A stretch of 64,000 bases of DNA from NCBI GenBank assembly GCA_964654825.1, contig CAZZKG010000013.1, positions 1 to 64,000 of the forward strand, in the 5' to 3' direction. The notes beneath the pieces were generated by a model. That model was not told the DNA's origin and did no database searches. It saw only the letters and a program-made list of their open reading frames with translations. Each line of letters opens with the position of its first letter. The first letter of the stretch is position 1. Source of the stretch: CAZZKG01 sp964654825 (GTDB lineage Bacteria; Gemmatimonadota; CAZMKB01). A program made the position numbers and the translations under genes. Of the stretch, positions 26,812-36,055 are shown piece by piece.

Positions 26812-27800
26812 CAAGACCCACAATGGGACCCAGTACTCGAAACCCACTCCTCAAACAGTTCAAAGGCTGGTTCTCGACCAATATTCTCCTGAAGATCGCA
26901 GCTCTTGCCCTGGCTGTGTTTCTCTGGTTCCACTCGGCTACCAACAAGGTCCAGCAGGAGGATTATTCTATCCCGATTTCGATTATTCTCGAAGATACCG
27001 CACTGGTCGATATGAGCAGCGGTCACGGCAATGCACGCGTACTCCTCGAGGGGCAGGGTAAAGAATTTCTCAAACTGTTGTGGAACAAACCCCGATTCGA
27101 ATTCGCAGTTCTGGAAAAAAAACCGAAACGGCTGGAAATTCCGCTCAATCCCAAGGACGTGATCATCCCGGAAGGTGTATCACTGAGGCCCCTTGCTATT
27201 CTCGAGCCGCAATCGATTTTGATAGAACTCGACTGGCTCACGGAGAAGACCCTCACTGTAATGCCGATGGTGGAGAGAATCGAAGAGGGTTTTATTCAAA
27301 AAGGTAAGCTGACCGTCGAACCGGCAGAGGTCAGGATCAGGGGCGCACGACAGGAACTGAAAGGTAGGAAAAGTATCCCTACTGAACTCGTCCGGCTTCC
27401 CTCGAGTTCAGGGGAATTCGAGCTGGTGGCGAAGATCGATTTGAACGATTTCCGTACGTTGAAGGCTGTTGAGGAAACCGTCGTTATACGCGGAGAGATA
27501 GAACGGATTATAGAACGGAGGATGGAGAATATCGCCGTTGAGATCACCGGTGCATTGAAGCAGACATACCATGCAAAGCCCGGTACAATCGACATACTCG
27601 TAACCGGTATGGAGAGCAGGATAGCCAGTCTCAAACCGGAAGAGATCAAAGCTGTTCTGGAGATCAACATCCCACCGACAGGTGAGACCTATTACTCTCC
27701 GATGATCGTTCTCCCGGATTTTGTGGAACTCATCAGTGAACAACCCAAACTTTTCCAGGCAATCCCAGAGGACTCACTCCTGTCAGAAGATACCCCCTGA
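26808..27800 (+). CDS. YbbR/CdaR-like membrane-anchored protein
   Basis: 330 residues. An N-terminal transmembrane helix (ILLKIAALALAVFLWF) is followed by the typical HSATNKVQQ and by three or four YbbR repeats, each starting like DYSIPISIILED, LTVMPMVERI and MENIAVEITGA. YbbR proteins (CdaR) regulate the diadenylate cyclase CdaA and sit on the outer face of the membrane. Normally cdaA lies just upstream, but here tlpA and an unassigned 68-codon frame precede it, so the partner is missing or elsewhere. The role is inferred from the family only. Confidence 0.8.
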   Translation: MTRPTMGPSTRNPLLKQFKGWFSTNILLKIAALALAVFLWFHSATNKVQQEDYSIPISIILEDTALVDMSSGHGNARVLLEGQGKEFLKLLWNKPRFEFAVLEKKPKRLEIPLNPKDVIIPEGVSLRPLAILEPQSILIELDWLTEKTLTVMPMVERIEEGFIQKGKLTVEPAEVRIRGARQELKGRKSIPTELVRLPSSSGEFELVAKIDLNDFRTLKAVEETVVIRGEIERIIERRMENIAVEITGALKQTYHAKPGTIDILVTGMESRIASLKPEEIKAVLEINIPPTGETYYSPMIVLPDFVELISEQPKLFQAIPEDSLLSEDTP

Positions 27801-28023
27801 TGTATAATCTCTTCCCCCTATCGATGAAATATTTTCCCTGAGTCTCTCCGACCGAAGTGATCACCGAATAAACAAGAAATGTTATTGTCTTGTCTTTCAT
27901 GGAGTTACGTACCACCCTCCCATGTTTTGTCTCCTCATCTTCAACTGGCATGGATATTGTAGTTTTAAGCCGGCGATGCGGCACACACTTTCATCCACAT
28001 ACCCGTGTCGTTAAACGGAGAGG

Positions 28024-28293
28024 ATGGCCAACGTGAGGAATTCAAAAATCCAATGTGAGATATTCAGTAAAGAAGAAGCGGTTATCAAGGACCTGACCCT
28101 CCAGATAAACCGGATCAAGGATCCCCGGATTCGAAAGATCCGTGCGCAGGATCTCCTCGAGAAAGTATCGAAGCTCCTTGGATGTTGGATGTACGAAGAT
28201 GGGAAAGTCGATTGTCACAATTGCCAGATGATTTCCAAGCTCAGAAAGAAGACAGCCCTGTTTATTATTGGTGTGAGTGAATTCGGCCGTTGA
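28024..28293 (+). CDS. Small Cys-containing protein upstream of a response regulator
   Basis: 89 residues. A GAGAGG site precedes the ATG at 28024. The chain is basic and mostly helical (KDLTLQINRIKDPRIRKIRAQDLLEKVSKLL) with Cys residues at the end: GCWMYEDGKVDCHNCQ, where CHNC may bind metal. No family is recognised. It precedes the receiver gene by 19 bases and so may belong to the same operon. Confidence 0.55.
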   Translation: MANVRNSKIQCEIFSKEEAVIKDLTLQINRIKDPRIRKIRAQDLLEKVSKLLGCWMYEDGKVDCHNCQMISKLRKKTALFIIGVSEFGR

Positions 28294-28312
28294 ACTCCAT
28301 CGGGAGCATTCC

Positions 28313-28705
28313 ATGAAGAAGATACTTGTTGTTGATGATGAACCTGACACGCTGACCACCATCCAATTTATCCTCGAACAGAAAGGTTATTCAGTCATCA
28401 CGGCTGCGAACGGTTATGAGGCGCTGGGTGCTGCCATAGCCGAGGAGCCGGATCTGATGATCCTCGATGTCCTCCTTCCCAAAATTAATGGATATGAAGT
28501 ATCGAGAATCATTAAAGAAGAAGCAAGGAGGAAAATGCTGGAAAAAGAACTTCCAGTCCTGATACTCACGGGTGCAAAATTCTCCGACTCCAACAAGGAA
28601 AGACTGTTCCGGTCCTGGAGTATGGCCGATGCTTTCATGTATAAACCATTCGAACTGGATGATCTCGAGAAAAAAGTCGGAAGTCTTATCGAGAGTTCAG
28701 GGTAA
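28313..28705 (+). CDS. Single-domain response regulator (CheY-like receiver)
   Basis: 130 residues, a receiver domain alone. MKKILVVDDEPD provides the acidic pocket (D8, D9). The phosphoacceptor is Asp52 in LMILDVLLP, with the conserved Thr in LILTGAKF and the Lys in MYKPFE. The start was taken at 28313 with CGGGAG upstream, since the longer frame from 28277 overlaps the preceding gene. It is followed 20 bases later by a multidomain histidine kinase, its likely partner. There is no output domain, so it acts by protein contact. Confidence 0.9.
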   Translation: MKKILVVDDEPDTLTTIQFILEQKGYSVITAANGYEALGAAIAEEPDLMILDVLLPKINGYEVSRIIKEEARRKMLEKELPVLILTGAKFSDSNKERLFRSWSMADAFMYKPFELDDLEKKVGSLIESSG

Positions 28706-28725
28706 TTCCCGCGTGGAGTCCTGTT

Positions 28726-31443
28726 ATGAGGAAAGCAAAGAGGGAGGTGCTTTCGGTAGCACTTCTCGAAGCGCGCCGAGTCATCCTTAAAGCCTGGAAA
28801 GAATCTCTCCACAACAAACCAAAGCTCAATTCCCGGAAAGGCCTCAAGACACGAAAGCTGTTTTTCGCCGAAATGGACACGTTTTTCGATTCTTTTGTCA
28901 AGGTTCTGGAAAAAAGAGACCGCACTGACTGTGAAGGCTCCCTGAAACGCATGGCTTCTCTGTTCTTCCAGGTAGGGATCCCGCATACTCTCCTCACTCA
29001 CGCGCAGATGAAACTGAAACGGATCACTATCGACCAGGTGATAGAACGATTCGAGGGACGAAAGAATGATATCAGGATGATGTGTGATCTGATAGAATCT
29101 GAGATAGACAACAACAGGATCTATCTTTCAGATGAATTCGAAAGGCTCGCTCTTCAGACCCTCGAGGTTTCCGAGCGGAATTATCGTGAGCTCATCGAGG
29201 AAATGGAGGACCTGGTTATCAGGATCACAATCAGTGGGAAGATCATTTTCGCTAATTCGGCTTCCGTCACTTTCTTCGGAATTCCCCGGGAGAGAATTGC
29301 AGGGACAGCTCTCGAAGATTTTATCGATGTTTCCGACAGGAAAAATCTCAGGAAAGTTCAGAGAGAGGTCTGTCAGACATATCGACCAAGAGAACTCTCC
29401 TGCGGGGTTACACGGACCGGTGGACGAAGAATGATCCTGAATTTCAGATTATACCCTGTCATGGATGAAAAGGGTAAAGTTACCGAACTGAAGGGAATCG
29501 CTAGGGATATTACGCACGCGAAAAACCTGGAGTTTGAACTGAGAAAAAAAGTGAACGAGATTCAGATGCAATGGGAAGTCGGGAGAACCGTCTCTTCTAC
29601 AATGAATGTGGACATAATCCTGAAACATGGCCTGGAAGTACTCTGCAGGATGTTTCACTATCCGGCATGTTCTGTTTACCTTCTTGATGAGAAGAAGACC
29701 GGGCTCTATCCTCGAATCAGTAAAGGGCTCCGGTCCGGTCTTTCCAAGAGTAAAATCGCCCTGTACGGTGAAGGTGTTGTAGGCCGTGTTGCTAAGGAGA
29801 AAAAGATTCTGCTGGTACCGGATATGGCCAAACATCCGGAATACATGAACGGACGCAGGAATGTAAAAAGCGAAATGGCTGTCCCTCTGCTTGCAGGAAG
29901 AAAACTCGTCGGAGTCCTCGACCTCGGAAGTCCGAAGCGGGATGCCTTCGGGAAAGAAGACATTATCAGACTTTCTCTCTTCTCCTCCCAGTTGGCAAGC
30001 GCGATCAGTAATGCCAGATTACTCGAAGAACTCAGGGGGGCAAACGAGGAACTCAACCGGACTAACCTACTCCTCGACTTCAGAGCCATGGAACTCGGGA
30101 TAGCGCAGAGGATCCTCGAAGGGATCAGTGAAAAACTGGAACCCGAGAGCATCCTCGGTGCGATCTCAGATCCTCTGAGGGAAATTCTTCCTCTGGGCTC
30201 ACTCGCTCTTTTTCTCATCGGAAGCCGGAGGAATATCCTGCTCGTGAACAGTAACGGATCCTCGAGTCCCCGCAGTACGAAAATGATTTTGCATGATCTT
30301 ATGAAGGAATTGACGAAAACGAAGCTTGTCGGTAGAGAAATGCTCGAACGGCCTATCGAGGAGCATGTCTTCGGACGATCATCTGCGAAGCGGATAAGCC
30401 AGAATCCCGAGACCACTCTCTGTTTCCCTCTCAGCGGTGAGAAGGGAGTGTTCGGCGCTATCTATCTCACCCAGGGTGAGGGGAAAAAATTCACTGATGA
30501 AGAGGGGACTTTCCTGTGCAATGTCACCTCTCAGATTTCTCTCGGATTGTCCAGATTGTTTTCGATCAGGGAATATCAGGATCGAATGGAAGAGATTTCG
30601 AGGATGAAAGCGGATTTCAGTTCGCTCATTTCTCATGAATTGCGTACTCCGATCACTTCACTGAATAATTCCATCGATCTCCTCTTGTCCGATAAACTGG
30701 GAGATTCAAATCCGAAGCAGTACCGTTTCCTCCAGCTCGCGAAGAAGGACATATCGAGGCTTGCCGGAATGATTAATAATGTACTGGAGCTGTCCAGGCT
30801 GGAGTCCGGGAGCTCAACGATCAATCGGAAGGAGCTCGAGATCAGAAGAGCTTTCGATATCGCGATCGACAGGATCAACGGTCTTTCCGAAGAACGGGAT
30901 GTCGCGATCGTCAAGAAAGTGTCCAGGTCACTTCCAAAACTCTTTGCGGATCCGGATAAACTCGAACAGATTATCATCAACCTGCTGACGAATGCCATAA
31001 AATTTTCACAGAGAGGCCAGAAGGTACAGATCAATGCCAGTCTGGTAACTCAGTTGTCCAGAAGATTACCTAAAAACAGAAAACTGCCCCCCGGGTGGAG
31101 ATCTTCATCGATACTGCAGAACGGAAATGGTACTCCGGCACGTGTCACCCGTGCGAATTCCAACTCGTTTATCGAGATTGCAGTGAAGGATTGGGGAGCA
31201 GGGATTTCCCGGGAAAAACTCGATACGATCTTCGATAAATTCATACAGGAAGACTCCTCCATGACGAGGGTTGTGAGCGGGGCCGGCCTGGGTCTGACTA
31301 TTACGAAACACTTCACCGCTGCTCATGACGGCCTGCTCTGGGCTGAGAGCAGAAGCGGTGAAGGCAGTGTGTTCAGGTGCCTGTTGCCGGTCTGCAGTGA
31401 TGATGTACTGACTGTGGGAGAACACGCTGCAGTCCCGGATTAA
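28726..31443 (+). CDS. Cytosolic sensor histidine kinase with PAS and GAF domains
   Basis: 905 residues without obvious transmembrane helices. About residues 1-145 are a helical region of unknown type. A PAS domain follows (NYRELIEEMEDLVIRI...ARDITHAKN, about 148-268). A GAF domain covers about 285-430 (VLCRMFHYPACSVYLL...MAVPLLAGRKLVG), and a second GAF-like domain about 455-610. HisKA carries the phosphorylated His in FSSLISHELRTPITS. The HATPase has LINLLTNAIKFS, VKDWGAGIS and GAGLGLTITKHF. It is coupled with the receiver upstream and a PilB-like gene 13 bases downstream. Confidence 0.9.
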   Translation: MRKAKREVLSVALLEARRVILKAWKESLHNKPKLNSRKGLKTRKLFFAEMDTFFDSFVKVLEKRDRTDCEGSLKRMASLFFQVGIPHTLLTHAQMKLKRITIDQVIERFEGRKNDIRMMCDLIESEIDNNRIYLSDEFERLALQTLEVSERNYRELIEEMEDLVIRITISGKIIFANSASVTFFGIPRERIAGTALEDFIDVSDRKNLRKVQREVCQTYRPRELSCGVTRTGGRRMILNFRLYPVMDEKGKVTELKGIARDITHAKNLEFELRKKVNEIQMQWEVGRTVSSTMNVDIILKHGLEVLCRMFHYPACSVYLLDEKKTGLYPRISKGLRSGLSKSKIALYGEGVVGRVAKEKKILLVPDMAKHPEYMNGRRNVKSEMAVPLLAGRKLVGVLDLGSPKRDAFGKEDIIRLSLFSSQLASAISNARLLEELRGANEELNRTNLLLDFRAMELGIAQRILEGISEKLEPESILGAISDPLREILPLGSLALFLIGSRRNILLVNSNGSSSPRSTKMILHDLMKELTKTKLVGREMLERPIEEHVFGRSSAKRISQNPETTLCFPLSGEKGVFGAIYLTQGEGKKFTDEEGTFLCNVTSQISLGLSRLFSIREYQDRMEEISRMKADFSSLISHELRTPITSLNNSIDLLLSDKLGDSNPKQYRFLQLAKKDISRLAGMINNVLELSRLESGSSTINRKELEIRRAFDIAIDRINGLSEERDVAIVKKVSRSLPKLFADPDKLEQIIINLLTNAIKFSQRGQKVQINASLVTQLSRRLPKNRKLPPGWRSSSILQNGNGTPARVTRANSNSFIEIAVKDWGAGISREKLDTIFDKFIQEDSSMTRVVSGAGLGLTITKHFTAAHDGLLWAESRSGEGSVFRCLLPVCSDDVLTVGEHAAVPD

Positions 31444-31456
31444 GGAGTGTCTGTAT

Positions 31457-32980
31457 TTGGATTGGGAAAAGCATGAGAAACTGGGTGAGATGCTTCTGGC
31501 TGAAGGTGTAATCACCGTTTGTGACCTGCAGCGGGCGCTCAAAATTCAGAGAGAGACGAAGCGACGACTCGGGGAAATTCTGGCATCTCTCGGAGCAATA
31601 ACCGAAGAGCAGCTTCTTTACTATCTTGGAGAACAGCTGGGATTACCTATCGTGATTCTCGATCGGTTCTTTGTTTCCGATGATGTCGTTTCCCTTCTTG
31701 ATCACGAGTTTCTCCGCAGTAATGAAGTAATGCCGCTGTTTGTTGAGGGGAGCATACTCCACCTCGCAATGGTTGATCCTCTGGATACTGACCTCATCGA
31801 ACAGATCGAGGAGGCGACCGGTCTGAAAGCAGAGGTTTCCGTCTGTTCGCGTGCAGGATTCAAACACTGCACGGCGGTCAACCTTCAGGAGGGATCCGGC
31901 GGGTCGTTATCCGGAGTGAATGATGATCTGGTTGCTGCCGGATGTGTTTTAAGAAGTCTCCTGTTCGAGATGAACAGTAGTAACTGCAGTGAACTGCACC
32001 TCGATGGGAAGGGCGGTGGGATGTCCATACGAATGGGGAGGGGGAGGAAACTGAGAATCATCGATCCTTCTGCGATGAAAATAACAGGGGATCAGCTTCC
32101 TTCTCTCAGGCAGTACCTCGGGCTGAATGGGAAGAGGAATTCCCCGGTATCGGGAGATCTCTGTATAGTCCATGTGGGTAGGGAGGAATTGTCCATCCGG
32201 GTGAGTATACTCGAAACATTGCAGGGAGAAAGCCTGGTTTTTAAACCGGTTGACAGGAATCTCTACTTAGGCGGTCTCTCAGGCGCCGGTATCAAGGGAA
32301 ATCAGTATCAGGAGTGCGAAAAACTTCTCGGACACAATCATGGACTCATCGTGATCTCATCTCCCCCGGGAAATGGGAAAACCGTCACCATGTATGCCAT
32401 GCTGAAGCACCTCTCAGATCAGGGGAGATCAATCTATCTCCTCGAGGATTCGGTACTGGATGTGCTCGATTACGCCTGCCAGGTGCCTGTTGAAGGGTTT
32501 GACGGGAGTGGGTTGGCTGTGACTCTGGACAGGGTACAGAAACACTCCCCTGACGTGATCGCTGTGGGAGAGTGTCCCGATTCGGATACTCTGTCAAAAC
32601 TGCTGAACTTCGGTAGGAACACACTTGTGATCACTACTATGATCGCTCATGATTTCGCGGAGACCTGGTTCAGGGTTACATCGAGGGTTGAAGATACCGA
32701 ACTGGTTTCAAGTGAGTTCATCGGGGGTGTTTCCCAGGTTCTCCTGAGGCCGTTCTGTCGTGATTGCTTCGATGAGGTGCACTCAGAGGGCCGGGATGAG
32801 TGCCCTGTGTGCGGAAGTTACGGTACTACACCGCCCTCACCGGTTTTTCAGGTTGTATCAGTTGATTCCTCCCTGCGTGCCGAGCTGGAGAGTTGTTACG
32901 ATTCGTCGAGTGTGGACAATGTACTCAAAGTGAGCGGTATTCAGATCATGTCAGAGGTAATCAGAGGAGGAAATGGATAA
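31457..32980 (+). CDS. PilB/GspE-like ATPase, divergent
   Basis: 507 residues. The N-terminal MshEN/GspE-N region is clear (LGEMLLAEGVITVCDLQRALKIQ, GEILASLGAITEEQLLYYLGEQLGLP). The ATPase core keeps Walker A in altered form (SSPPGNGKTVTMYAML; normally GPTGSGKTTTLY) and Walker B (HSPDVIAVGECPDSDTL). It lacks the usual Asp- and His-box sequences. The zinc site CRDCFDEV...CPVCG is present. The TTG start at 31457 has AAGGAG at 31442-31447. As the last gene of a kinase operon without pilin genes nearby, it may be regulatory or c-di-GMP-binding rather than a normal pilus motor. Confidence 0.75.
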   Translation: MDWEKHEKLGEMLLAEGVITVCDLQRALKIQRETKRRLGEILASLGAITEEQLLYYLGEQLGLPIVILDRFFVSDDVVSLLDHEFLRSNEVMPLFVEGSILHLAMVDPLDTDLIEQIEEATGLKAEVSVCSRAGFKHCTAVNLQEGSGGSLSGVNDDLVAAGCVLRSLLFEMNSSNCSELHLDGKGGGMSIRMGRGRKLRIIDPSAMKITGDQLPSLRQYLGLNGKRNSPVSGDLCIVHVGREELSIRVSILETLQGESLVFKPVDRNLYLGGLSGAGIKGNQYQECEKLLGHNHGLIVISSPPGNGKTVTMYAMLKHLSDQGRSIYLLEDSVLDVLDYACQVPVEGFDGSGLAVTLDRVQKHSPDVIAVGECPDSDTLSKLLNFGRNTLVITTMIAHDFAETWFRVTSRVEDTELVSSEFIGGVSQVLLRPFCRDCFDEVHSEGRDECPVCGSYGTTPPSPVFQVVSVDSSLRAELESCYDSSSVDNVLKVSGIQIMSEVIRGGNG

Positions 32981-32999
32981 ACTCTCGGTCGTCGTCCCC

Positions 33000-34166
33000 T
33001 CACGGCTCCCCGCAGCCTGACCCTTCCGTTTTTTTTGCCCTCAAATCATTCACGATACTTACAATAACCTCGACCGCCGCATCGATTTCTCCGCCGGTCG
33101 TATATCTGCCGGTTGAGAAACGGATGGTCCCCCTCGCAAATTCGAGAGGCACCTTCATGGCTTCCAGTACTGAAGAGATTTTCACGGTGTCCGAGTGACA
33201 CGCAGCTCCTGCGGAGGCTGCGATCTGATCCATCCGCATCAGGATAGAGTCTGCCTCGAGGCCCTGGAAACTCAGACTCAGTGTATTCGGGAGGCACTGT
33301 TCCGGGTGTCCGTTTATCATGACCCCGTCCAGCCTGTTCAACAATCCTTCGCGGAGCCGGTCCCTCATTTCCTTCAAAAGTGCCATGTTCTTATCGAGAT
33401 CCCGGTCCGCGATCTCGCAGGCCTGACCGAGACCGACGATTTCGAGTACGTTTTCGGTCCCTGCCCTCCTGTTGTGTTCGTGATCGGCACCGTGTATCAG
33501 TTTCTCGAGGTCTACCCCCTGTTTCACGTAGAGTGCACCGATACCTTTCGGTGCATACAGTTTGTGACCGGCGACAGACAGGAGCGAGACTCCCAGCTCG
33601 TCGACTGTCGTCGGGATCTTTCCAGTGGATTGAGCGGCGTCGGTGTGAAGCAGGACACCTCTCTGGCCGGCCAGCTCGGCGATTTGACGAACCGGTTGTA
33701 TCGTCCCCACTTCGTTGTTGGCGTGCATGATCGTAATCAGAATGGTTTCGCGAGTGATAGCCTTTTCCACATTCACGGGATCAACGAGTCCGGATTCATC
33801 GACAGGGAGATAGGTAACCCGGAATCCATTCGCTTCGAGATATCTGCAGACTTCGATCACCGCAGGATGTTCTATTGATGAGGTGATGATGTGATTACCT
33901 CTTCCCCTTCCTGCGAGTGCCGCACCTTTAATCGCATAGTTGTTGGATTCGGTTCCCCCGCTGGTGAAGACTATCTCGTCTGGTTTGCACCGGATCAGTC
34001 CCGCCACCTGCCCCCGTGCCTTCTCCACGGCCTCCCTGGTTCTCAGCCCGTAACTGTGTGAGCTGGAAGGATTGCCGAAGTGTCCAGTGAGATAAGGCCG
34101 CATAGCAGCCGCCACATCACGATCGACAGGTGTCGTCGCGTTGTAATCCAGGTAAATCTGTTTCAT
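33000..34166 (-). CDS. NifS-family cysteine desulfurase / selenocysteine lyase-like
   Basis: About 388 residues, start MKQIYLDYNATTP at 34166. A PLP enzyme: the Lys in SVAGHKLYAPKG binds the cofactor, with HTDAAQSTGK and the Asp/His pocket. The active-site loop reads AASAGAACHSDTVKISSVL. IscS-type enzymes have SSGSACTS there, while vertebrate selenocysteine lyase has SVGAACHSD, so this loop is closer to selenocysteine lyase. That is of interest because two candidate selenoproteins lie within 35 kb. Releasing S from Cys or Se from Sec are both possible. It converges with the PilB-like gene 20 bases away. Confidence 0.85.
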   Translation of the reverse strand: MKQIYLDYNATTPVDRDVAAAMRPYLTGHFGNPSSSHSYGLRTREAVEKARGQVAGLIRCKPDEIVFTSGGTESNNYAIKGAALAGRGRGNHIITSSIEHPAVIEVCRYLEANGFRVTYLPVDESGLVDPVNVEKAITRETILITIMHANNEVGTIQPVRQIAELAGQRGVLLHTDAAQSTGKIPTTVDELGVSLLSVAGHKLYAPKGIGALYVKQGVDLEKLIHGADHEHNRRAGTENVLEIVGLGQACEIADRDLDKNMALLKEMRDRLREGLLNRLDGVMINGHPEQCLPNTLSLSFQGLEADSILMRMDQIAASAGAACHSDTVKISSVLEAMKVPLEFARGTIRFSTGRYTTGGEIDAAVEVIVSIVNDLRAKKTEGSGCGEP

Positions 34167-34189
34167 GGAAATTATCAGCCTCCGGTCGT

Positions 34190-34218
34190 TTGACATCCAG
34201 TACGGTTTGTGATACAAT
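34190..34218 (+). promoter_or_regulatory. Sigma-70-type promoter
   Basis: TTGACA (34190-34195), 17-base spacer, TACAAT (34213-34218). It points away from the NifS gene into a region without plus-strand genes, so it probably drives the RNA candidate at 34225-34410. Confidence 0.65.
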
Positions 34219-34224
34219 GGGAAC

Positions 34225-34410
34225 TGTCCCTGGAGCATCTTTCACAATAATGTCCTGCGCTGCAGATCGTATGAGGTGTACTCATTGAGCTGATTCCAGC
34301 CAGATCTCTCGAGGGCGTTTTGTGGTCGACAAGCCTCAGTAAGCGGGGGAGGTTACTGGGCAGACCAACATCCCCGATGGAACAGGTGATTGCCGCGAGC
34401 GCCCTCACTG
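34225..34410 (+). ncRNA. Candidate structured non-coding RNA
   Basis: Downstream of the promoter, the plus strand has no CDS. It shows a chain of helices: ATGAG/CTCAT (34271-34285), GCTG/CAGC (34289-34300), and three nested pairings GAGGGCG/CGCCCTC (34311-34317 with 34400-34406), TGGTC/GACCA (34323-34327 with 34363-34367) and CAGTAA/TTACTG (34337-34342 with 34353-34358). The size, about 190 nt, recalls 6S RNA, but I could not match conserved 6S sequence. No SRP, tmRNA or RNase P signature was found. Confidence 0.35.
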
Positions 34411-34489
34411 AAAATTTATTAAACCCTTTATGTTTTACTTCCTGAGGTACACGGGTAAAATTTCCCGAAGCTCTCCCGGTACTCTTTCT

Positions 34490-34900
34490 CTACCTCTTGT
34501 GACAGGAATCACACTCCGTGGGGCCCCCAATTTCCTGATGGCAACCCATGCAATTCTCGTGGAGAGCGATTTTCCCTTCCGTCACGTGCATCGTGTGTGT
34601 CTCGTTTTTCAGGTGGCACTTCGTGCAGCTTTCCACGTGGTGGCATTCCACGCATTGTAATCCTATGTCTTCGATGTGATATTTGTGGTGGAATTCGATT
34701 TGTGTCCCATTGTTGTACTTTGTCTGGAAGACATAGAAGTCGTTTGGCTTACCCTTGGTGTGGTATTCCTGGAACTGCCTCGAGGTGACCTTACCCATAT
34801 CGAAATTCTCCTCGCTCTCCTGAGCGTACGGAATGCTCAGCGCAAGGCCGACAACCAGGCCGACTGCTGCTCCTACAATGAGATAATACGTCGGTTTCAT
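34490..34900 (-). CDS. Small tetraheme cytochrome c (class III / c7-like)
   Basis: 136 residues starting at MKPTYYLIVGAAVG (34900), with an N-terminal signal or anchor helix. Four heme motifs lie in the C-terminal half: CVECH, CTKCH, CMGCH and CDSCH, with several free His residues (ALHENC, THTMH) to act as distal ligands. The longer frame starting at 34984 overlaps the upstream gene and was rejected. It lies 4 bases after the nrfD-type gene, so it is the last gene of the hydrogenase-associated minus-strand operon. It likely carries electrons between the periplasmic hydrogenase and the membrane module. Confidence 0.85.
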   Translation of the reverse strand: MKPTYYLIVGAAVGLVVGLALSIPYAQESEENFDMGKVTSRQFQEYHTKGKPNDFYVFQTKYNNGTQIEFHHKYHIEDIGLQCVECHHVESCTKCHLKNETHTMHVTEGKIALHENCMGCHQEIGGPTECDSCHKR

Positions 34901-34904
34901 GCTT

Positions 34905-36050
34905 TTATCCTTTCGCCAGGGACAGTTCTTTTCGATGTTCGAATATGGGTAGATATTTGGCTGCGAGTGAGAACACGACAACACCCAGAATGATCAGGAA
35001 GAACGAAGTGAACACTTCATAGAATGACGGATAATATTTGTTCCCCGTCATTGCTATCACAGCAGTAATCGAAACGTTGAACCTGTTGAACATCAACCCC
35101 ACGACGACGGACACGGCGCTCCAGAATATTGACTTCTCACTGATTTTGCCAACGGGCCGGGAGAGCGCGTAGAGGGGGATGAAAAACAGGAGCTGCTCGA
35201 TCCAGAAGAAATACGTCTCCATCCTGTTTTTGAACAGGTACTGCACCGCGTCACGGCTGACGATATCCTGCACCCTGATCGACAGGAATACGATCAGCGA
35301 TACGAAGAGGAACCGGGCGAGGTCCACGACAAGCCGTTTTTCGAGGCTTTCATTGAATGCCCGGGAACTGAGATGGGATTCGACGATGACCATGGCGAAA
35401 CCGACCATGATCGCTGAGGTGAAAAACAGGATCGGCAGGAGGGGACTCCACCAGAGGGGGTGTACCTTCTCCGGCACGATGAGAAAGAGACTGCCGAGTG
35501 ATGACTGGTGGAGTGTGGACAACAACACTCCCATCATGACAAATACGATGGAAACGGATTTATACAGTTTGAGTGGACGATTCCAGCCCAATTTTTCGAA
35601 CACGATAGGACTGAATTCGGCTGCAAGCACAATCGTGTAGAGCATCACACACCAGGCGACTTCGAACATCACGGAGTGCGGATTCCACATAACGACGGGG
35701 TGCCAGATCTGCCAGGGTCGACCCAGGTCGAACATGAGGCCGGCGACGACCAGCAGATAACCGAGGAATGCCGTCAAAACAGAGGGACGAACGATTGCAC
35801 GGTATCGTTCACTTCCCATGATGTACGCCATCGCGGTCATGGTAAAACCACCGGCCGCCAGCGCTACTCCGCAGAGGACATCGAACGCTATCCATATGCC
35901 CCAGGGAAATGTGTCGTTCAGGTTGGTGACTCTGCCCAGCCCTCCCCAGAATCTCAGAAACGTCACGTAAACACCCATTGCAAGAACAATGGCGGCTAAA
36001 ATCCTGAACGGCGTGAGTTGGAATTTTCTATTCCGGATCGAGACAGTCAT
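34905..36050 (-). CDS. hybB: NrfD/HybB-type integral membrane quinone-interacting subunit
   Basis: 381 residues with about nine or ten transmembrane helices. The opening is MTVSIRNRKFQLTPFRILAA, followed by TFPWGIWIAFDVLCGVALAAGGF and later GFAMVIVESHLSS, the family pattern for HybB/NrfD (DmsC superfamily). It passes electrons between the iron-sulfur subunit and the quinone pool. It starts 5 bases after the stop of the ferredoxin-like gene, and the short spacing indicates one transcript. Confidence 0.88.
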   Translation of the reverse strand: MTVSIRNRKFQLTPFRILAAIVLAMGVYVTFLRFWGGLGRVTNLNDTFPWGIWIAFDVLCGVALAAGGFTMTAMAYIMGSERYRAIVRPSVLTAFLGYLLVVAGLMFDLGRPWQIWHPVVMWNPHSVMFEVAWCVMLYTIVLAAEFSPIVFEKLGWNRPLKLYKSVSIVFVMMGVLLSTLHQSSLGSLFLIVPEKVHPLWWSPLLPILFFTSAIMVGFAMVIVESHLSSRAFNESLEKRLVVDLARFLFVSLIVFLSIRVQDIVSRDAVQYLFKNRMETYFFWIEQLLFFIPLYALSRPVGKISEKSIFWSAVSVVVGLMFNRFNVSITAVIAMTGNKYYPSFYEVFTSFFLIILGVVVFSLAAKYLPIFEHRKELSLAKG

Positions 36051-36055
36051 AATCG

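Noticed and set aside
34175..34408. Minus-strand frame opposite the RNA candidate
   Set aside because: No recognised protein and no start context; the structured plus strand explains the region better.
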